From the NCBI RefSeq assembly GCF_000612505.1, contig NZ_CP004078.1, positions 4,859,001 through 4,923,000 on the forward strand: a stretch of DNA of 64,000 bases, read 5' to 3'. Of this stretch, positions 53,663 to 62,102 are shown in pieces (within the stretch, counting starts at the first letter, position 1; each line of letters starts with the position of its first letter). Position numbers and translations under genes: made by a program. The notes under the pieces were generated by a model. That model was not told the origin of the DNA and searched no databases. It saw only the letters and a list, made by a program, of their open reading frames with translations. The stretch is from Paenibacillus sabinae T27. Lineage in GTDB: Bacteria; Bacillota; Bacilli; Paenibacillales; Paenibacillaceae.

Positions 53663-54424
53663 TTATGCCCACAAGCTGCTAAGCCAGTGTCCGATTTTGA
53701 GCAGCAGGTCCCATACAAAGAACCGCACCTTCGGCTGCTCTCCGGCGGCCCCCGCCTGGGCCGAGGAATCCGGCTGCCGATCGCCTGCCGACCCCGCTTG
53801 GCCTTGCTTCACTTTTCCGGAGCCAGCATTTCCGTCCGCCGACACCTTCACGGCCTTGGCCTCCCCTGCCGGTTTGGCCGCCGCATCGCCCGAACCCGCG
53901 TCGATGAAGCAGAGCGGCGGGAACAGCACGCACCACCAGTTCTGACCCTTTCCTTCTCCCAGTGTTACGCGAAGTGCTTCATATTCTCCGGCGGGATACA
54001 CCGTTCCCCCGTACAGCTTGGTTGGAAACGGAACAACCCCCAGCTCCACCTTATAGCCATACTCGATGCCCCGCTTGCGCAGTTCCCCGCCCACCAGTTG
54101 TTCCAGCTCCGGCAAATGCTCGCGTATCACGGCCCGCGCCTGATCGAGGCTTTGCGGGTCCTCAAGCTCTGCGACCCACCCGTTCATCTGCTCCACAATT
54201 TTATCGCGGATCTGCCGCTTAACAAGCTGGTCCCCCGGCCCGTCCGAGTTGGCGAGAATCCGCAGCCGGATCGACTCCTGCGGAATAGGTCCTTCGCTTA
54301 CGGCAGCATCGGTTTTTTGCCCTTCCCAGGCCATCATGACAAGCATAAAAATACAAATTAAAATGGCAGTATACGTAAAAGTCTGGCGCAGCGAATCTCC
54401 GGCAAATCCTTTTTTTACGTTCAT
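53663..54424 (-). CDS. spoIIR: Stage II sporulation protein R
   Basis: Forespore signal secreted into the intermembrane space that triggers SpoIIGA to process pro-sigma-E. The 253-residue product has an N-terminal signal/anchor (FTYTAILICIFMLVMMAWEG, about 16-35) and the SpoIIR core (SIRLRILANSDGPGDQLVKRQIRDKIVE, about 51-78; WWCVLFPPLCFID, about 163-175). After it comes a Gly/Ser/Ala-rich stretch and an amphipathic C-terminal helix (VRFFVWDLLLKIGHWLSSLW). Upstream, GGCAAAAATA (about 54505-54514) resembles a sigma-F -10 element, but no clear -35 was found. Confidence 0.93.
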   Translation of the reverse strand: MNVKKGFAGDSLRQTFTYTAILICIFMLVMMAWEGQKTDAAVSEGPIPQESIRLRILANSDGPGDQLVKRQIRDKIVEQMNGWVAELEDPQSLDQARAVIREHLPELEQLVGGELRKRGIEYGYKVELGVVPFPTKLYGGTVYPAGEYEALRVTLGEGKGQNWWCVLFPPLCFIDAGSGDAAAKPAGEAKAVKVSADGNAGSGKVKQGQAGSAGDRQPDSSAQAGAAGEQPKVRFFVWDLLLKIGHWLSSLWA

Positions 54425-54577
54425 TCGGGATACCCCTCTCCACTAAGCTTCATGTCTGTCAGTATCCCCGGAAAGCGAAACGCCCAAACCTATGAATCTA
54501 TTTATTTTTGCCGCACGCCTGTACACTGTTCATAGAGTATCGACCATACATAAACCGTATAAATCCGGCCATCAGCA

Positions 54578-54622
54578 CAAAAACCGCCAGGCTCCTTCAT
54601 TAAGGCGTCCTAGCGGTTTTTA
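54578..54622 (-). terminator. Intrinsic terminator of the RodA/FtsW-family gene
   Basis: AAAAACCGC.AGG / CCT.GCGGTTTTT arms with an inner CCTT/AAGG stem; T-rich exits on both strands. It lies 36 bases after the stop at 54658. Confidence 0.9.
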
Positions 54623-54657
54623 TTTTGTTCGATCTATTCTTTTCAAAAGTGCCCGGG

Positions 54658-55836
54658 TCATCCCTGTTTGGCCGGAGCCGTATAAGACGCTTTTGGCAAA
54701 TCCTCTTCTTCTTCCTGCCCGTACAGCTTCACGCTCATCACAAGCCCGATGCTCGCCATATTGATCATAAGCGAGGTGCCGCCGTAGCTGATAAAAGGCA
54801 GCGTAATGCCGGTCAGCGGCATAAGGCCGATAAACGCACCGATATTCTCAAAAATCTGGTACAGCATCATGGCTACAATGCCGACGATGATGAAAGGTCC
54901 GCCCCTGTCCCTGCATTCGAGCGCAATCAGAATCATCCGGTGAATCAGAATAAAGTATAGCAGCAGCAGCACAGCCGAGCCTACAAAGCCGAACTCTTCC
55001 GCAATCTCCACGAAAATCGAATCCGAATAGGTGTAAGGAACCCGTTCCGTCTGCACCGAACTTCCTTCCATGTAGCCTTCACCGCTCATTCCGCCGGAAG
55101 CGATCGCCAGCTTGGCGTTTTTCGTATGATAGCTGGCCTTCGCGGACGCTTCATCCGGCACAAGCCAGGGGTCGAAGCGCTCCACCAAGTGGGGACGCAA
55201 TTCATTCAGAAATTTTGAGACGGAATCATGATAATGAATATAAGAGAAAATACTGCCGCCTACCAAACCGGCGGTAACGATAAGTCCAATCAGCGCATGG
55301 GAAAACTTGATGTTCCCGATCCAGAGCAACCCGCCGAGGATGACGATGTAGGAAAGCGCGTTTCCCAGGTCATTTTGCATGATGACAATAACGAAAGGAA
55401 GCAGCGCCAGCAGACCGAGCGGCACGACATCTCTCCAAAAATGGAGCCGGTTCTTATTCTTACGGAACAGAAAGGCCGCCAGAAATAAAATCAGGATCAG
55501 CTTGAACAGCTCAGCAGGCTGCAGGCTGAAACCCCCGAACTTGATCCAGCCCTTCGCGCCGTTCTCCTCCGCACCGATGAAGGTAACTAGTACGAGCAGA
55601 GCGATTCCGAACGTGTAAACATACACCGCGTACTTGATCAGCAGCCGGTAATCCAATAGCGCCAAGCCGAAAAAGGCGATGAATCCCAAAATATAAAACT
55701 TCAACATTTTAATGTGAAAACCGTCCAGGCCTTGCCGGCCATGCGTCACACTGTATATGGAGAACAGACTGATCACCATCAACAACACAAGAACCACGAC
55801 GATGACGCCGTCGATTTTTTTAAACTTCTGGAGCAA
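54658..55836 (-). CDS. FtsW/RodA/SpoVE family (SEDS) cell-wall polymerase
   Basis: A SEDS glycosyltransferase with ten membrane segments, 392 residues. Typical motifs: GAKGWIKFGGFSLQPAELFKL (about 92-112), the essential acidic residue in IVIMQNDLGNAL (about 149-160), the long external loop (about 200-275) and GITLPFISYGGTSLMINMASIGLVM (about 345-369). It starts at TTG behind GGGAGG. SEDS proteins polymerise glycan strands with a partner class B PBP, not visible here. Which paralogue it is (RodA, FtsW or SpoVE) cannot be settled; the presence of other SEDS genes elsewhere is expected. Confidence 0.9.
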   Translation of the reverse strand: MLQKFKKIDGVIVVVLVLLMVISLFSIYSVTHGRQGLDGFHIKMLKFYILGFIAFFGLALLDYRLLIKYAVYVYTFGIALLVLVTFIGAEENGAKGWIKFGGFSLQPAELFKLILILFLAAFLFRKNKNRLHFWRDVVPLGLLALLPFVIVIMQNDLGNALSYIVILGGLLWIGNIKFSHALIGLIVTAGLVGGSIFSYIHYHDSVSKFLNELRPHLVERFDPWLVPDEASAKASYHTKNAKLAIASGGMSGEGYMEGSSVQTERVPYTYSDSIFVEIAEEFGFVGSAVLLLLYFILIHRMILIALECRDRGGPFIIVGIVAMMLYQIFENIGAFIGLMPLTGITLPFISYGGTSLMINMASIGLVMSVKLYGQEEEEDLPKASYTAPAKQG

Positions 55837-55951
55837 TGCTCTGCCTCCCTGTGGTTATGCTGGCTTTGTCCTGACTTCGGACAGTTTACAGGCCGCTGAC
55901 TTTATTGTAAGGGAATGGGGTGAAAAATACCACTTTCGCTGCGTTACGCAT

Positions 55952-57106
55952 TTATCGCGCAATGCCGATCACATGGCGCGGAATCCCCGCGAGATCGGGC
56001 ACAGTCACGATCTCGCTCCAATGCCCGGCCGACTCCAGCATGGCGGCCACCTGCTCCGCCTGCCCGAGGCCAAGCTCGAAGCCGACGAGGCGCGGCGGAG
56101 CCGGGAGCAGCGGCAGCTGCTCCATCATGCGGCGATACGGGTCCAGCCCGTCCTCGCCGCCATCAAGCGCGGTGCGCGGCTCATGGTCGCGCACTTCGCG
56201 CTGCAGCCCGGCGATATCTCCGCCGGGAATGTAGGGCGGGTTGGAGACGAGAATATCCGTCTCCAGGCCCTCGAACGGCTCGAGCAGGTCGCCGAGCCGT
56301 AGCTCCACCGCCGCGCCGAGACGCCCCGCGTTGCGGCCGGCCACGGCCAGGGCCGCCGGCGAGATGTCGCCGGCGAGCACCCGCCACGCCGGCGCTTCGG
56401 CCGCCAGCGTGACGGAGATCGCGCCGCTGCCCGCGCCGATGTCGATCGCGATCAGGCGCCGCCCCGGGCGCGCCGCTGCGTATTCGCCGCCAGCTGCCCG
56501 CTCACTCGCATCGCCCTTCGCTCCGCCTAGCTCGCCTGCATCGCTCACTCCCGCTGCCCGCTCGCTCGCATCACCCGTCGCTCTGCCCGGCTCACCTGCA
56601 CCGATCGCGCCCGCCGCTCCGCCTAGCTCATCTGCGTCGCTCACTCCCGCTGCCCGCTCACTCGCATCGCCCTTCGATCCGCCTAGCTCGCCTGCATCGC
56701 TCACTCCCGCTGCCCGCTCGCCTGCCACGCCCTGCGGCCACAGCTCGGCCGCATACCGCAGCACAGCCTCCACGAGCAGCTCCGTCTCCGGCCGGGGGAT
56801 CAGCACATCCGGCGTCACTTCGAAGACCCGGCCGTAGAACTCCTGCTCCCCGGTAATATACTGCACCGGCTCACCGCTTGCTCTTTTCGTTACGGCGTTC
56901 TCCCACCGCTCCCGCTTCTCAGGCGGAAAGGGATCGGCTAAGGCCATATAATAAGCCGCCCCGGACAGACCCAGCGTATACTCCAGCAGAAGCTGGGCGC
57001 TGCGCTGCGGCTCGCTGACGCCAAGGCCGCTCAAAAAAGAAGAAGCCTCCGCAAAGGCTTCCCGGATGCTTTGCACCTGCGGCATAACATAGTCGCTCCG
57101 TTTCAA
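55952..57106 (-). CDS. prmC: Peptide chain release factor N5-glutamine methyltransferase PrmC, with internal repeats
   Basis: Methylates the Gln of the GGQ motif in release factors. The 384-residue product has the N-terminal helical domain (about 1-90), VTPDVLIPRPETELLVE (about 93-109), SAM motif I AIDIGAGSGAISVTLAAE (about 220-237) and catalytic NPPYIPGGD (about 285-293). Between about residues 128 and 206 is an insertion of tandem units of about 20 residues (GVSDAGELGG + KGDASERAA), absent from ordinary PrmC (about 280-290 residues). It starts at TTG, with GGAG in the end of prfA, and lies 4 bases after prfA, so substrate and enzyme are co-expressed. Confidence 0.93.
   Translation of the reverse strand: MKRSDYVMPQVQSIREAFAEASSFLSGLGVSEPQRSAQLLLEYTLGLSGAAYYMALADPFPPEKRERWENAVTKRASGEPVQYITGEQEFYGRVFEVTPDVLIPRPETELLVEAVLRYAAELWPQGVAGERAAGVSDAGELGGSKGDASERAAGVSDADELGGAAGAIGAGEPGRATGDASERAAGVSDAGELGGAKGDASERAAGGEYAAARPGRRLIAIDIGAGSGAISVTLAAEAPAWRVLAGDISPAALAVAGRNAGRLGAAVELRLGDLLEPFEGLETDILVSNPPYIPGGDIAGLQREVRDHEPRTALDGGEDGLDPYRRMMEQLPLLPAPPRLVGFELGLGQAEQVAAMLESAGHWSEIVTVPDLAGIPRHVIGIAR
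56493..56720. repeat. In-frame 60-bp tandem repeats inside prmC
   Basis: Units starting GCTGCCCGCTC at 56493, 56553, 56649 and 56709 (spacings 60, 96, 60; all multiples of three). The 96-base unit carries a diverged 36-base extra segment. They encode the Gly/Ala/Glu/Asp/Ser-rich insertion of PrmC. Confidence 0.88.
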
Positions 57107-57110
57107 AGCA

Positions 57111-58178
57111 TTATTCTCCTTTTTCCATCAGTTCGGCCTGTTCCGCAATGGAGAGCGCCGAAATAATATCTTCAATCTCACCGTTCATCACCGAATCCAG
57201 GCGGTGCAGTGTCAGGCCGATCCGGTGATCCGTCACCCGGCTCTGCGGGAAGTTATAGGTCCGGATACGTTCACTGCGGTCTCCCGTACCGACCTTGCTC
57301 TTGCGTTCGCCGGCGTATTTGGCTTCTTCTTCCTGGCGCATCATGTCGGAAATGCGGGCGCGCAGCACTTGAAGAGCCTTCTCCTTGTTGGAGTTCTGCG
57401 ACTTGCCGTCCTGACAGGTCGCCACGATTCCTGTAGGAATATGCGTTACGCGCACGGCGGATTTGGTCGTGTTGACCGACTGGCCGCCCGCGCCGCTGGA
57501 ACAGAACGTATCCACACGGATATCCTTGTCAAGAATTTCGATGTCGATTTCTTCAGCTTCAGGCATTACCGCCACAGTGGAGGTGGAGGTGTGAATCCGT
57601 CCGCCGGATTCCGTCGCCGGGATGCGCTGCACGCGGTGCGCGCCGCTCTCATACTTCATTTTGCTGTATGCGCCCCGGCCGTTAATCATAAAGATAACTT
57701 CTTTAAAGCCGCCCAAATCGTTCGTATTGGCGTCCATCAGTTCCACGCGCCAGCCCTGGGTATCGGCAAAACGGGTGTACATCCGGTACAGATCGGAAGC
57801 GAACAAAGCCGCCTCATCCCCGCCGGCCGCTCCCCGGATTTCAACAATAACGTTCTTGTCGTCGTTCGGGTCCTTCGGCAGCAGCAGGATGCGGATTTTC
57901 TCCTCCAATTCGATCTGGCGCTTCGACAATTCCTCGATTTCCATCTTCACCATATCGCGCATTTCGTCGTCAAGCTTCTCGCCAAGCATCGCTTTGGCGG
58001 CATCAAGCTCTTCCATGACATTTCTATATTCGGTATAAGCCTCATAGGCGGGCTGCAGATCGGATTGTTCTTTGGAATAGTCCCTCAGTTTCTTACTGTC
58101 GCTTGCAACATCCGGATCGCAAAGCAGTTCACTGAGTTTCTCATAGCGGTCCGCCAGAGATTGCAATCGGTCCAACAA
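57111..58178 (-). CDS. prfA: Peptide chain release factor 1
   Basis: Terminates translation at UAA and UAG. The 355-residue product has the RF1 tripeptide PAT in [15 protein letters not shown] (about 182-196) and the catalytic GGQ in [17 protein letters not shown] (about 225-241), whose Gln is the PrmC substrate. Translation starts at TTG ([15 protein letters not shown]) behind GGAGAGGTGA. prmC follows immediately. Confidence 0.97.
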   Translation of the reverse strand: MLDRLQSLADRYEKLSELLCDPDVASDSKKLRDYSKEQSDLQPAYEAYTEYRNVMEELDAAKAMLGEKLDDEMRDMVKMEIEELSKRQIELEEKIRILLLPKDPNDDKNVIVEIRGAAGGDEAALFASDLYRMYTRFADTQGWRVELMDANTNDLGGFKEVIFMINGRGAYSKMKYESGAHRVQRIPATESGGRIHTSTSTVAVMPEAEEIDIEILDKDIRVDTFCSSGAGGQSVNTTKSAVRVTHIPTGIVATCQDGKSQNSNKEKALQVLRARISDMMRQEEEAKYAGERKSKVGTGDRSERIRTYNFPQSRVTDHRIGLTLHRLDSVMNGEIEDIISALSIAEQAELMEKGE

Positions 58179-58244
58179 GGGAATTCACCTCTCCTAATTA
58201 AGGTTAACAAATTTAAGATTTATCGCATTTTAACGTATCATGGT

Positions 58245-58285
58245 AAAAAAAACGTCTATACCTTATATCCAAAAGGGTATACACG
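58245..58285 (-). terminator. Terminator-like hairpin in the prfA leader
   Basis: CGT.TATACC / GGTATA.ACG (58253-58262, 58276-58285; one mismatch) followed on the minus strand by eight T. It lies between the promoter and the prfA start and could act as an attenuator. The separate ychF terminator is further upstream. Confidence 0.65.
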
Positions 58286-58292
58286 ACTTTAT

Positions 58293-58298
58293 ATTATA
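58293..58298 (-). promoter_or_regulatory. Extended -10 promoter upstream of prfA
   Basis: TGATATAAT on the minus strand (TATAAT at 58293-58298) with no good -35 box. The predicted start, about 58286, coincides with the beginning of the terminator-like hairpin at 58245-58285. Confidence 0.55.
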
Positions 58299-58369
58299 TC
58301 ACGAAACTGCCGATTTGGCTACATGATGTTATCTGGCAACCCAAATTCCGACGCAAAGTCATATGCAAG

Positions 58370-58416
58370 AAAAAAGACCATCCCGCGCAAGATGATAACA
58401 CCGCCGCGAAATGGCC
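58370..58416 (-). terminator. Intrinsic terminator of ychF
   Basis: 12-base stem GACCATCCCGCG / CGCGAAATGGCC (58376-58387, 58405-58416; G-U pairs on the RNA) followed by six T on the minus strand. The rest of the 320-base gap to prfA holds the promoter and hairpin listed separately. Confidence 0.75.
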
Positions 58417-58501
58417 TTCGTTCGGTACCGCTGGCAGACAGCCCCGCTCTACTGCGAAGGTTTCCCGCCCGCCAAAGGCAAACTGTATAATCAGGCAAGC
58501 T

Positions 58502-59602
58502 TTATACGTTAAACCGGAAATGCATAACGTCTCCGTCCTGCACCACATATTCCTTGCCTTCCAGACGCAGCTGGCCGCGCTCTTTGGCTCCGTTCATGGA
58601 ACCGGCGGAGACCAGATCGTCATAAGCCACCACTTCCGCGCGGATAAAGCCGCGCTCGAAGTCGGAGTGAATCACCCCGGCCGCTCCTGGCGCCTTGGTT
58701 CCCTTGCGGATCGTCCATGCGCGGACTTCCTGCACTCCGGCCGTAAAGTACGTGTACAGACCAAGCAGCTTGTAGGCGGCTTTGATCAGACGGTTCAGAC
58801 CGGACTCCTGAAGACCGAGCTCTTCGAGGAACATCGCCTTATCTTCGCCTTCCAGCTCGGCGATTTCCGCTTCCACCTTCGCGCTGATCGGCACCACTTC
58901 CGCATTCTCGGCAGCGGCGAACTCGCGCACCTGCTTCACGTACGGATTCTCCTCCGCCGTGGATACCTCGTCCTCGCCGACATTGGCCGCGTACAGCACC
59001 GGCTTCAGCGTCAGCAGATGAAGATCACGCACGATCAGCTGCTCTTCATCGGTCAGCTCCACGCTGCGGGCAGGCATATCGTTGTACAGCGCTTCTTTGA
59101 CGCGCTCCAGCACTTCCACTTCCTGGGCGTACTGCTTGTTGCCGCCCTTCATGTTCTTGCGGGAACGGTCGATCCGCTTCTCCACGCTCTCCACGTCGGC
59201 CAGAATCAGCTCCAGGTTAATCGTCTGGATATCGCTGACCGGATTCACCTTGCCGTCAACGTGGGTGATGTTCTCGTCCTCGAAGCAGCGCACAACATGA
59301 ACGATGGCGTCCACCTCACGGATATGCGCCAGGAACTTGTTGCCAAGCCCCTCGCCCTTGCTCGCTCCGCGCACCAGTCCGGCAATATCGACGAACTCAA
59401 ATGCGGTCGGCACCGTTTTGTTCGGAACAACCAGCTCCGTCAGTTTATCAAGACGCTCATCCGGCACTTCCACGACACCGACGTTCGGGTCGATCGTACA
59501 GAAAGGATAGTTCGCGGACTCCGCGCCCGCCTGCGTAATTGCATTAAACAGCGTCGATTTGCCCACGTTGGGCAGACCTACGATACCCGCTTTCAAAGCC
59601 AT
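58502..59602 (-). CDS. ychF: Redox-regulated ATPase/GTPase YchF (Obg family)
   Basis: Universal P-loop NTPase that binds the ribosome and prefers ATP. The start at 59602 ([22 protein letters not shown]) gives 366 residues, the usual length. G1 is GLPNVGKS (8-15), G3 is [19 protein letters not shown] (about 68-86), and the G4 position reads YAANVGEDE in place of NKxD, as expected for ATP preference. A C-terminal TGS domain contains [22 protein letters not shown] and ends [12 protein letters not shown]. Context gives no further clue; it is monocistronic. Confidence 0.96.
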   Translation of the reverse strand: MALKAGIVGLPNVGKSTLFNAITQAGAESANYPFCTIDPNVGVVEVPDERLDKLTELVVPNKTVPTAFEFVDIAGLVRGASKGEGLGNKFLAHIREVDAIVHVVRCFEDENITHVDGKVNPVSDIQTINLELILADVESVEKRIDRSRKNMKGGNKQYAQEVEVLERVKEALYNDMPARSVELTDEEQLIVRDLHLLTLKPVLYAANVGEDEVSTAEENPYVKQVREFAAAENAEVVPISAKVEAEIAELEGEDKAMFLEELGLQESGLNRLIKAAYKLLGLYTYFTAGVQEVRAWTIRKGTKAPGAAGVIHSDFERGFIRAEVVAYDDLVSAGSMNGAKERGQLRLEGKEYVVQDGDVMHFRFNV

Positions 59603-60220
59603 GTATATGACAACTCCCATTTTTCGTTAATTGACCAAAACGCCTTGCGATCTAAACTATTATATATTAGAACAAATTCTCCAGCAATACCGGCGGGCTG
59701 AGCCCTTTTAAAGAGAACCGAGGCGCTTCCGAATAAAAATGACCTCTCGTTCCCCGTTCTGCTTAGGCCATCGGCTTAAATGTCATGTTTCCGGCCCGGC
59801 TGGCGCCTGGTACAGAGTGATCTGTCCTGTTCACAGATACAAAATCCTTAAAAATGTCTTTCAAAGCGTGGACACTCCCGCAAAACCGGCATGTACACGA
59901 AGTTGCGGCTTTCGAGTAGATTTTTGTCTATATATAGAGTGAATGAACCTACCAATGTCCATATATTGAACAACACTTCCGAAGGAATACCCTTGTGCCA
60001 ATGTCCACCTTTTGAAAGACATCCCCACTAAAATGTCCTTGCAGAGAGGACGCCGATTATAAACTTCCCGAATACTTCCTGTGCCATACGGGAAAGCAAT
60101 GCACCGGGCGATGATAGCAGGCCCAGGTTCTGCAATTACAGGTACATACTGCCATATCCATCCTGTCGAGTGCTGAGAGATCCCGCGATATGCCGCTAAT
60201 CCTTGTCAAGCATGGCTGTT
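59603..60220. other. Gene-free stretch with ATGTCC-type inverted and direct repeats
   Basis: About 620 bases without a credible gene. ATGTCTTTCAAAGCGTGGACA (59854-59874, shown in plus orientation; 21 bases) is the inverted counterpart of the sequence at 60002-60022, with 19 of 21 matches. A third, direct, weaker copy is at 59956-59975, and a further ATGTCC lies at 60034-60039. Arrays of such terminal sites are typical of transposase-binding ends; no transposase frame remains. The outer parts (59640-59840 and 60060-60220) show nothing I can assign. Confidence 0.55.
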
Positions 60221-60249
60221 AAAAAAGGACCCCCTTCCCCGGAGGTCCT
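60221..60249 (-). terminator. Intrinsic terminator of the GNAT gene
   Basis: AGGACCCCC / GGAGGTCCT (60226-60234, 60241-60249; G-U pair) with six T on the minus strand, about 50 bases after the stop. Confidence 0.82.
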
Positions 60250-60301
60250 CCACAGCTAACCCTGCTGGGCTAAACCCGCCCAGATGCGGGCGCATTGCAC
60301 A

Positions 60302-60772
60302 TTACAGCTCTTTGGACATTGTAATGTCGGTTACGCCGTAGCCCATTTTTTTGTAAAGCTCGAATGCGCGCTGGTTCTGGCCGAACACATGCAGCCCGAT
60401 TTTGCGGACATTCATCTTCCGGGCCTCTTCGTCGAGCGCCTGCATAGCCTGCTTGCCATAGCCCTTGCCCTGGAAAGGCTCATAAATATAGATGTCATAG
60501 ATAAAAGCTTCCCGGCCGAGCCGGCCCTCAGTCACGTTGAACCAAATATACCCGACATGAGTATCGCCCTCTTCTTCCACCACAGAGTACAGATAAGCGC
60601 CTTCGGTATGCAGCCCGCGGGGCAAAAAGCGCGTCATCGCCTCCTTGGACTGCTTCATCGCGTTATCCGGTTCCCAGGCTCCCGATTTCACCTTCTCCTC
60701 GGCAAAGTCGCTGGTCGATTGACTCATGAAAAATTGAAACGTCGCTTCGTCCATTTGAACCAGTTTGATCAT
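60302..60772 (-). CDS. GNAT family N-acetyltransferase
   Basis: A 156-residue acetyl-CoA-dependent acetyltransferase. The acetyl-CoA site is in YIYEPFQGKGYGKQAMQAL (about 95-113, R/Q-x-x-G-x-G/A-type loop QGKGYG), preceded by HVGYIWFNVTEGRLGREAFIYDI (about 72-94) and followed by KIGLHVFGQNQRAFELYKKMGY (about 125-146), the C-terminal GNAT strand/helix. The acceptor substrate is unknown. ATG follows AAGGAAGG. It follows the fni gene by 28 bases and is probably in the same transcript. Confidence 0.9.
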   Translation of the reverse strand: MIKLVQMDEATFQFFMSQSTSDFAEEKVKSGAWEPDNAMKQSKEAMTRFLPRGLHTEGAYLYSVVEEEGDTHVGYIWFNVTEGRLGREAFIYDIYIYEPFQGKGYGKQAMQALDEEARKMNVRKIGLHVFGQNQRAFELYKKMGYGVTDITMSKEL

Positions 60773-60800
60773 TATGATTAGACCTTCCTTATTTCGGTAT

Positions 60801-61871
60801 TTAAATGCGCACTAGCCGCGGCGTTCCGCGCAGTTCCGCCACGGAGGAAACGCCGATGCCGAACATCGCCGTCCGCAGCTCAAGCTCGGTCTGCGCAAGC
60901 GCAGCTTCCAGCGCCTCCGCCGATTCTACTGCCGGGCCGAGCAGATTCCGGCCGAACCCGGCCAAGTTCGCGCCGAGCGCCAGCGCCTTGGCGGCGTCGA
61001 CGCCGCTGCGGAGGCCTCCGCTGCCGATCAGCGCGCCCTCCGGCGACGCGGCACGCACGCCTTCTATGCAGTCGGCGGTCGGAATGCCCCAGTCCGCGAA
61101 CGCTTCGGCTGCGCGGCGTTTCACCGGATCGGCGCTGCGGAATTTCTCGACCTGGCTCCAGGACGTTCCTCCGGCCCCCGCCACGTCAATGAAGGCGGCG
61201 CCGGCGCTGTAGAGCCTGACCGCCGTCTCGCCGTCGATGCCCCAGCCGACCTCCTTGATGCCGACCGGGACGTCCAGGCTGCGGCATAAACGTTCAACCT
61301 TCGGCAGCAGCGAGCCGAAGCCGGTATTGCCTTCCGGCTGGAACACCTCCTGGAGGCCGTTTAAATGCAGCACCAGCCAGTCGGCCCCGGCGATTTCCAC
61401 TGCCCGGCGGCAGTCATCCACGCCGAAGCCGTAAGAGAGCTGCACCGCTCCGAGGTTCGCGATGACTGGAACATCCGGCGCCCGGTCCCGCACCCGGAAC
61501 GTAGCCGCAAGCTCCGGCCGCTCCACCGCCGCCCGGACGGAGCCGACGCCCAGCGCCCAGCCGCGTTCCTGGGCGGCCTCGGCCAGCCGCGCATTGATCC
61601 CGCCGGTCGCGGCGCTGCCGCCGGTCATCGAGCTGATCAGCAGCGGCGTGCGCAGACTCCGGCCGAGAAATGAGGTGCTTAGCGTAATATCGTCAAAATC
61701 CAGCTCCGGCAGCGCGTTGTGCCGGAACCGGTAATGCTCGAAGCCGGTGGTAATGCCCTGCCCCGCAACGTCTTCGTTCAGGCAAAGGCGTACATGCTCA
61801 ATCTTGCGCCCTCCGGTTGTTCCTTCCGGTATATGTTCATTGTTCATATTAATCGGCTCTTGGCCTTTCAT
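60801..61871 (-). CDS. fni: Type 2 isopentenyl-diphosphate delta-isomerase
   Basis: FMN- and NAD(P)H-dependent enzyme converting IPP and DMAPP, precursors of undecaprenyl phosphate and quinones. From the ATG at 61871 the product has 356 residues. Motifs: RKIEHVRLCLNE (about 22), PLLISSMTGG (about 75), NLGAVQLSYG (about 138), substrate loop HLNGLQEVFQPEGN (about 168), and the FMN-binding GVDAAKALALGANLAGFGR (about 290). An ATG at 61847 is an alternative start. Its product helps feed lipid carriers for the wall-polymer genes in this window. Confidence 0.93.
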   Translation of the reverse strand: MKGQEPINMNNEHIPEGTTGGRKIEHVRLCLNEDVAGQGITTGFEHYRFRHNALPELDFDDITLSTSFLGRSLRTPLLISSMTGGSAATGGINARLAEAAQERGWALGVGSVRAAVERPELAATFRVRDRAPDVPVIANLGAVQLSYGFGVDDCRRAVEIAGADWLVLHLNGLQEVFQPEGNTGFGSLLPKVERLCRSLDVPVGIKEVGWGIDGETAVRLYSAGAAFIDVAGAGGTSWSQVEKFRSADPVKRRAAEAFADWGIPTADCIEGVRAASPEGALIGSGGLRSGVDAAKALALGANLAGFGRNLLGPAVESAEALEAALAQTELELRTAMFGIGVSSVAELRGTPRLVRI

Positions 61872-62102
61872 CAATTTTTTGTTCCTGCTGTCATAGTATA
61901 GCACAACCATATATGTGAAATGACTGCATCATCCGCAACTTCGCCCGGATCAGTGATTTTTAGAGGATGATCGGGTGGCTGGCGGCAGAAGCGGCAGTTC
62001 CAGATGCCGGCCTTGCTGCTTCACCGGTTTCCTCCTGGCGGTAATAATAAATAGCAGGACGAAACGGATAAGCGCTGCACATTTTTACAGGAGGAACCTT
62101 CG

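Noticed and set aside
56493..56720. Possible CRISPR array (regularly spaced repeats)
   Set aside because: Units are contiguous, in frame within prmC, of uneven length, and have no unique spacers.
60250..60301. Second hairpin between the GNAT stop and its terminator
   Set aside because: Short imperfect pairing (CCCGCCC / GGGCG) without a T-run; no role can be supported.
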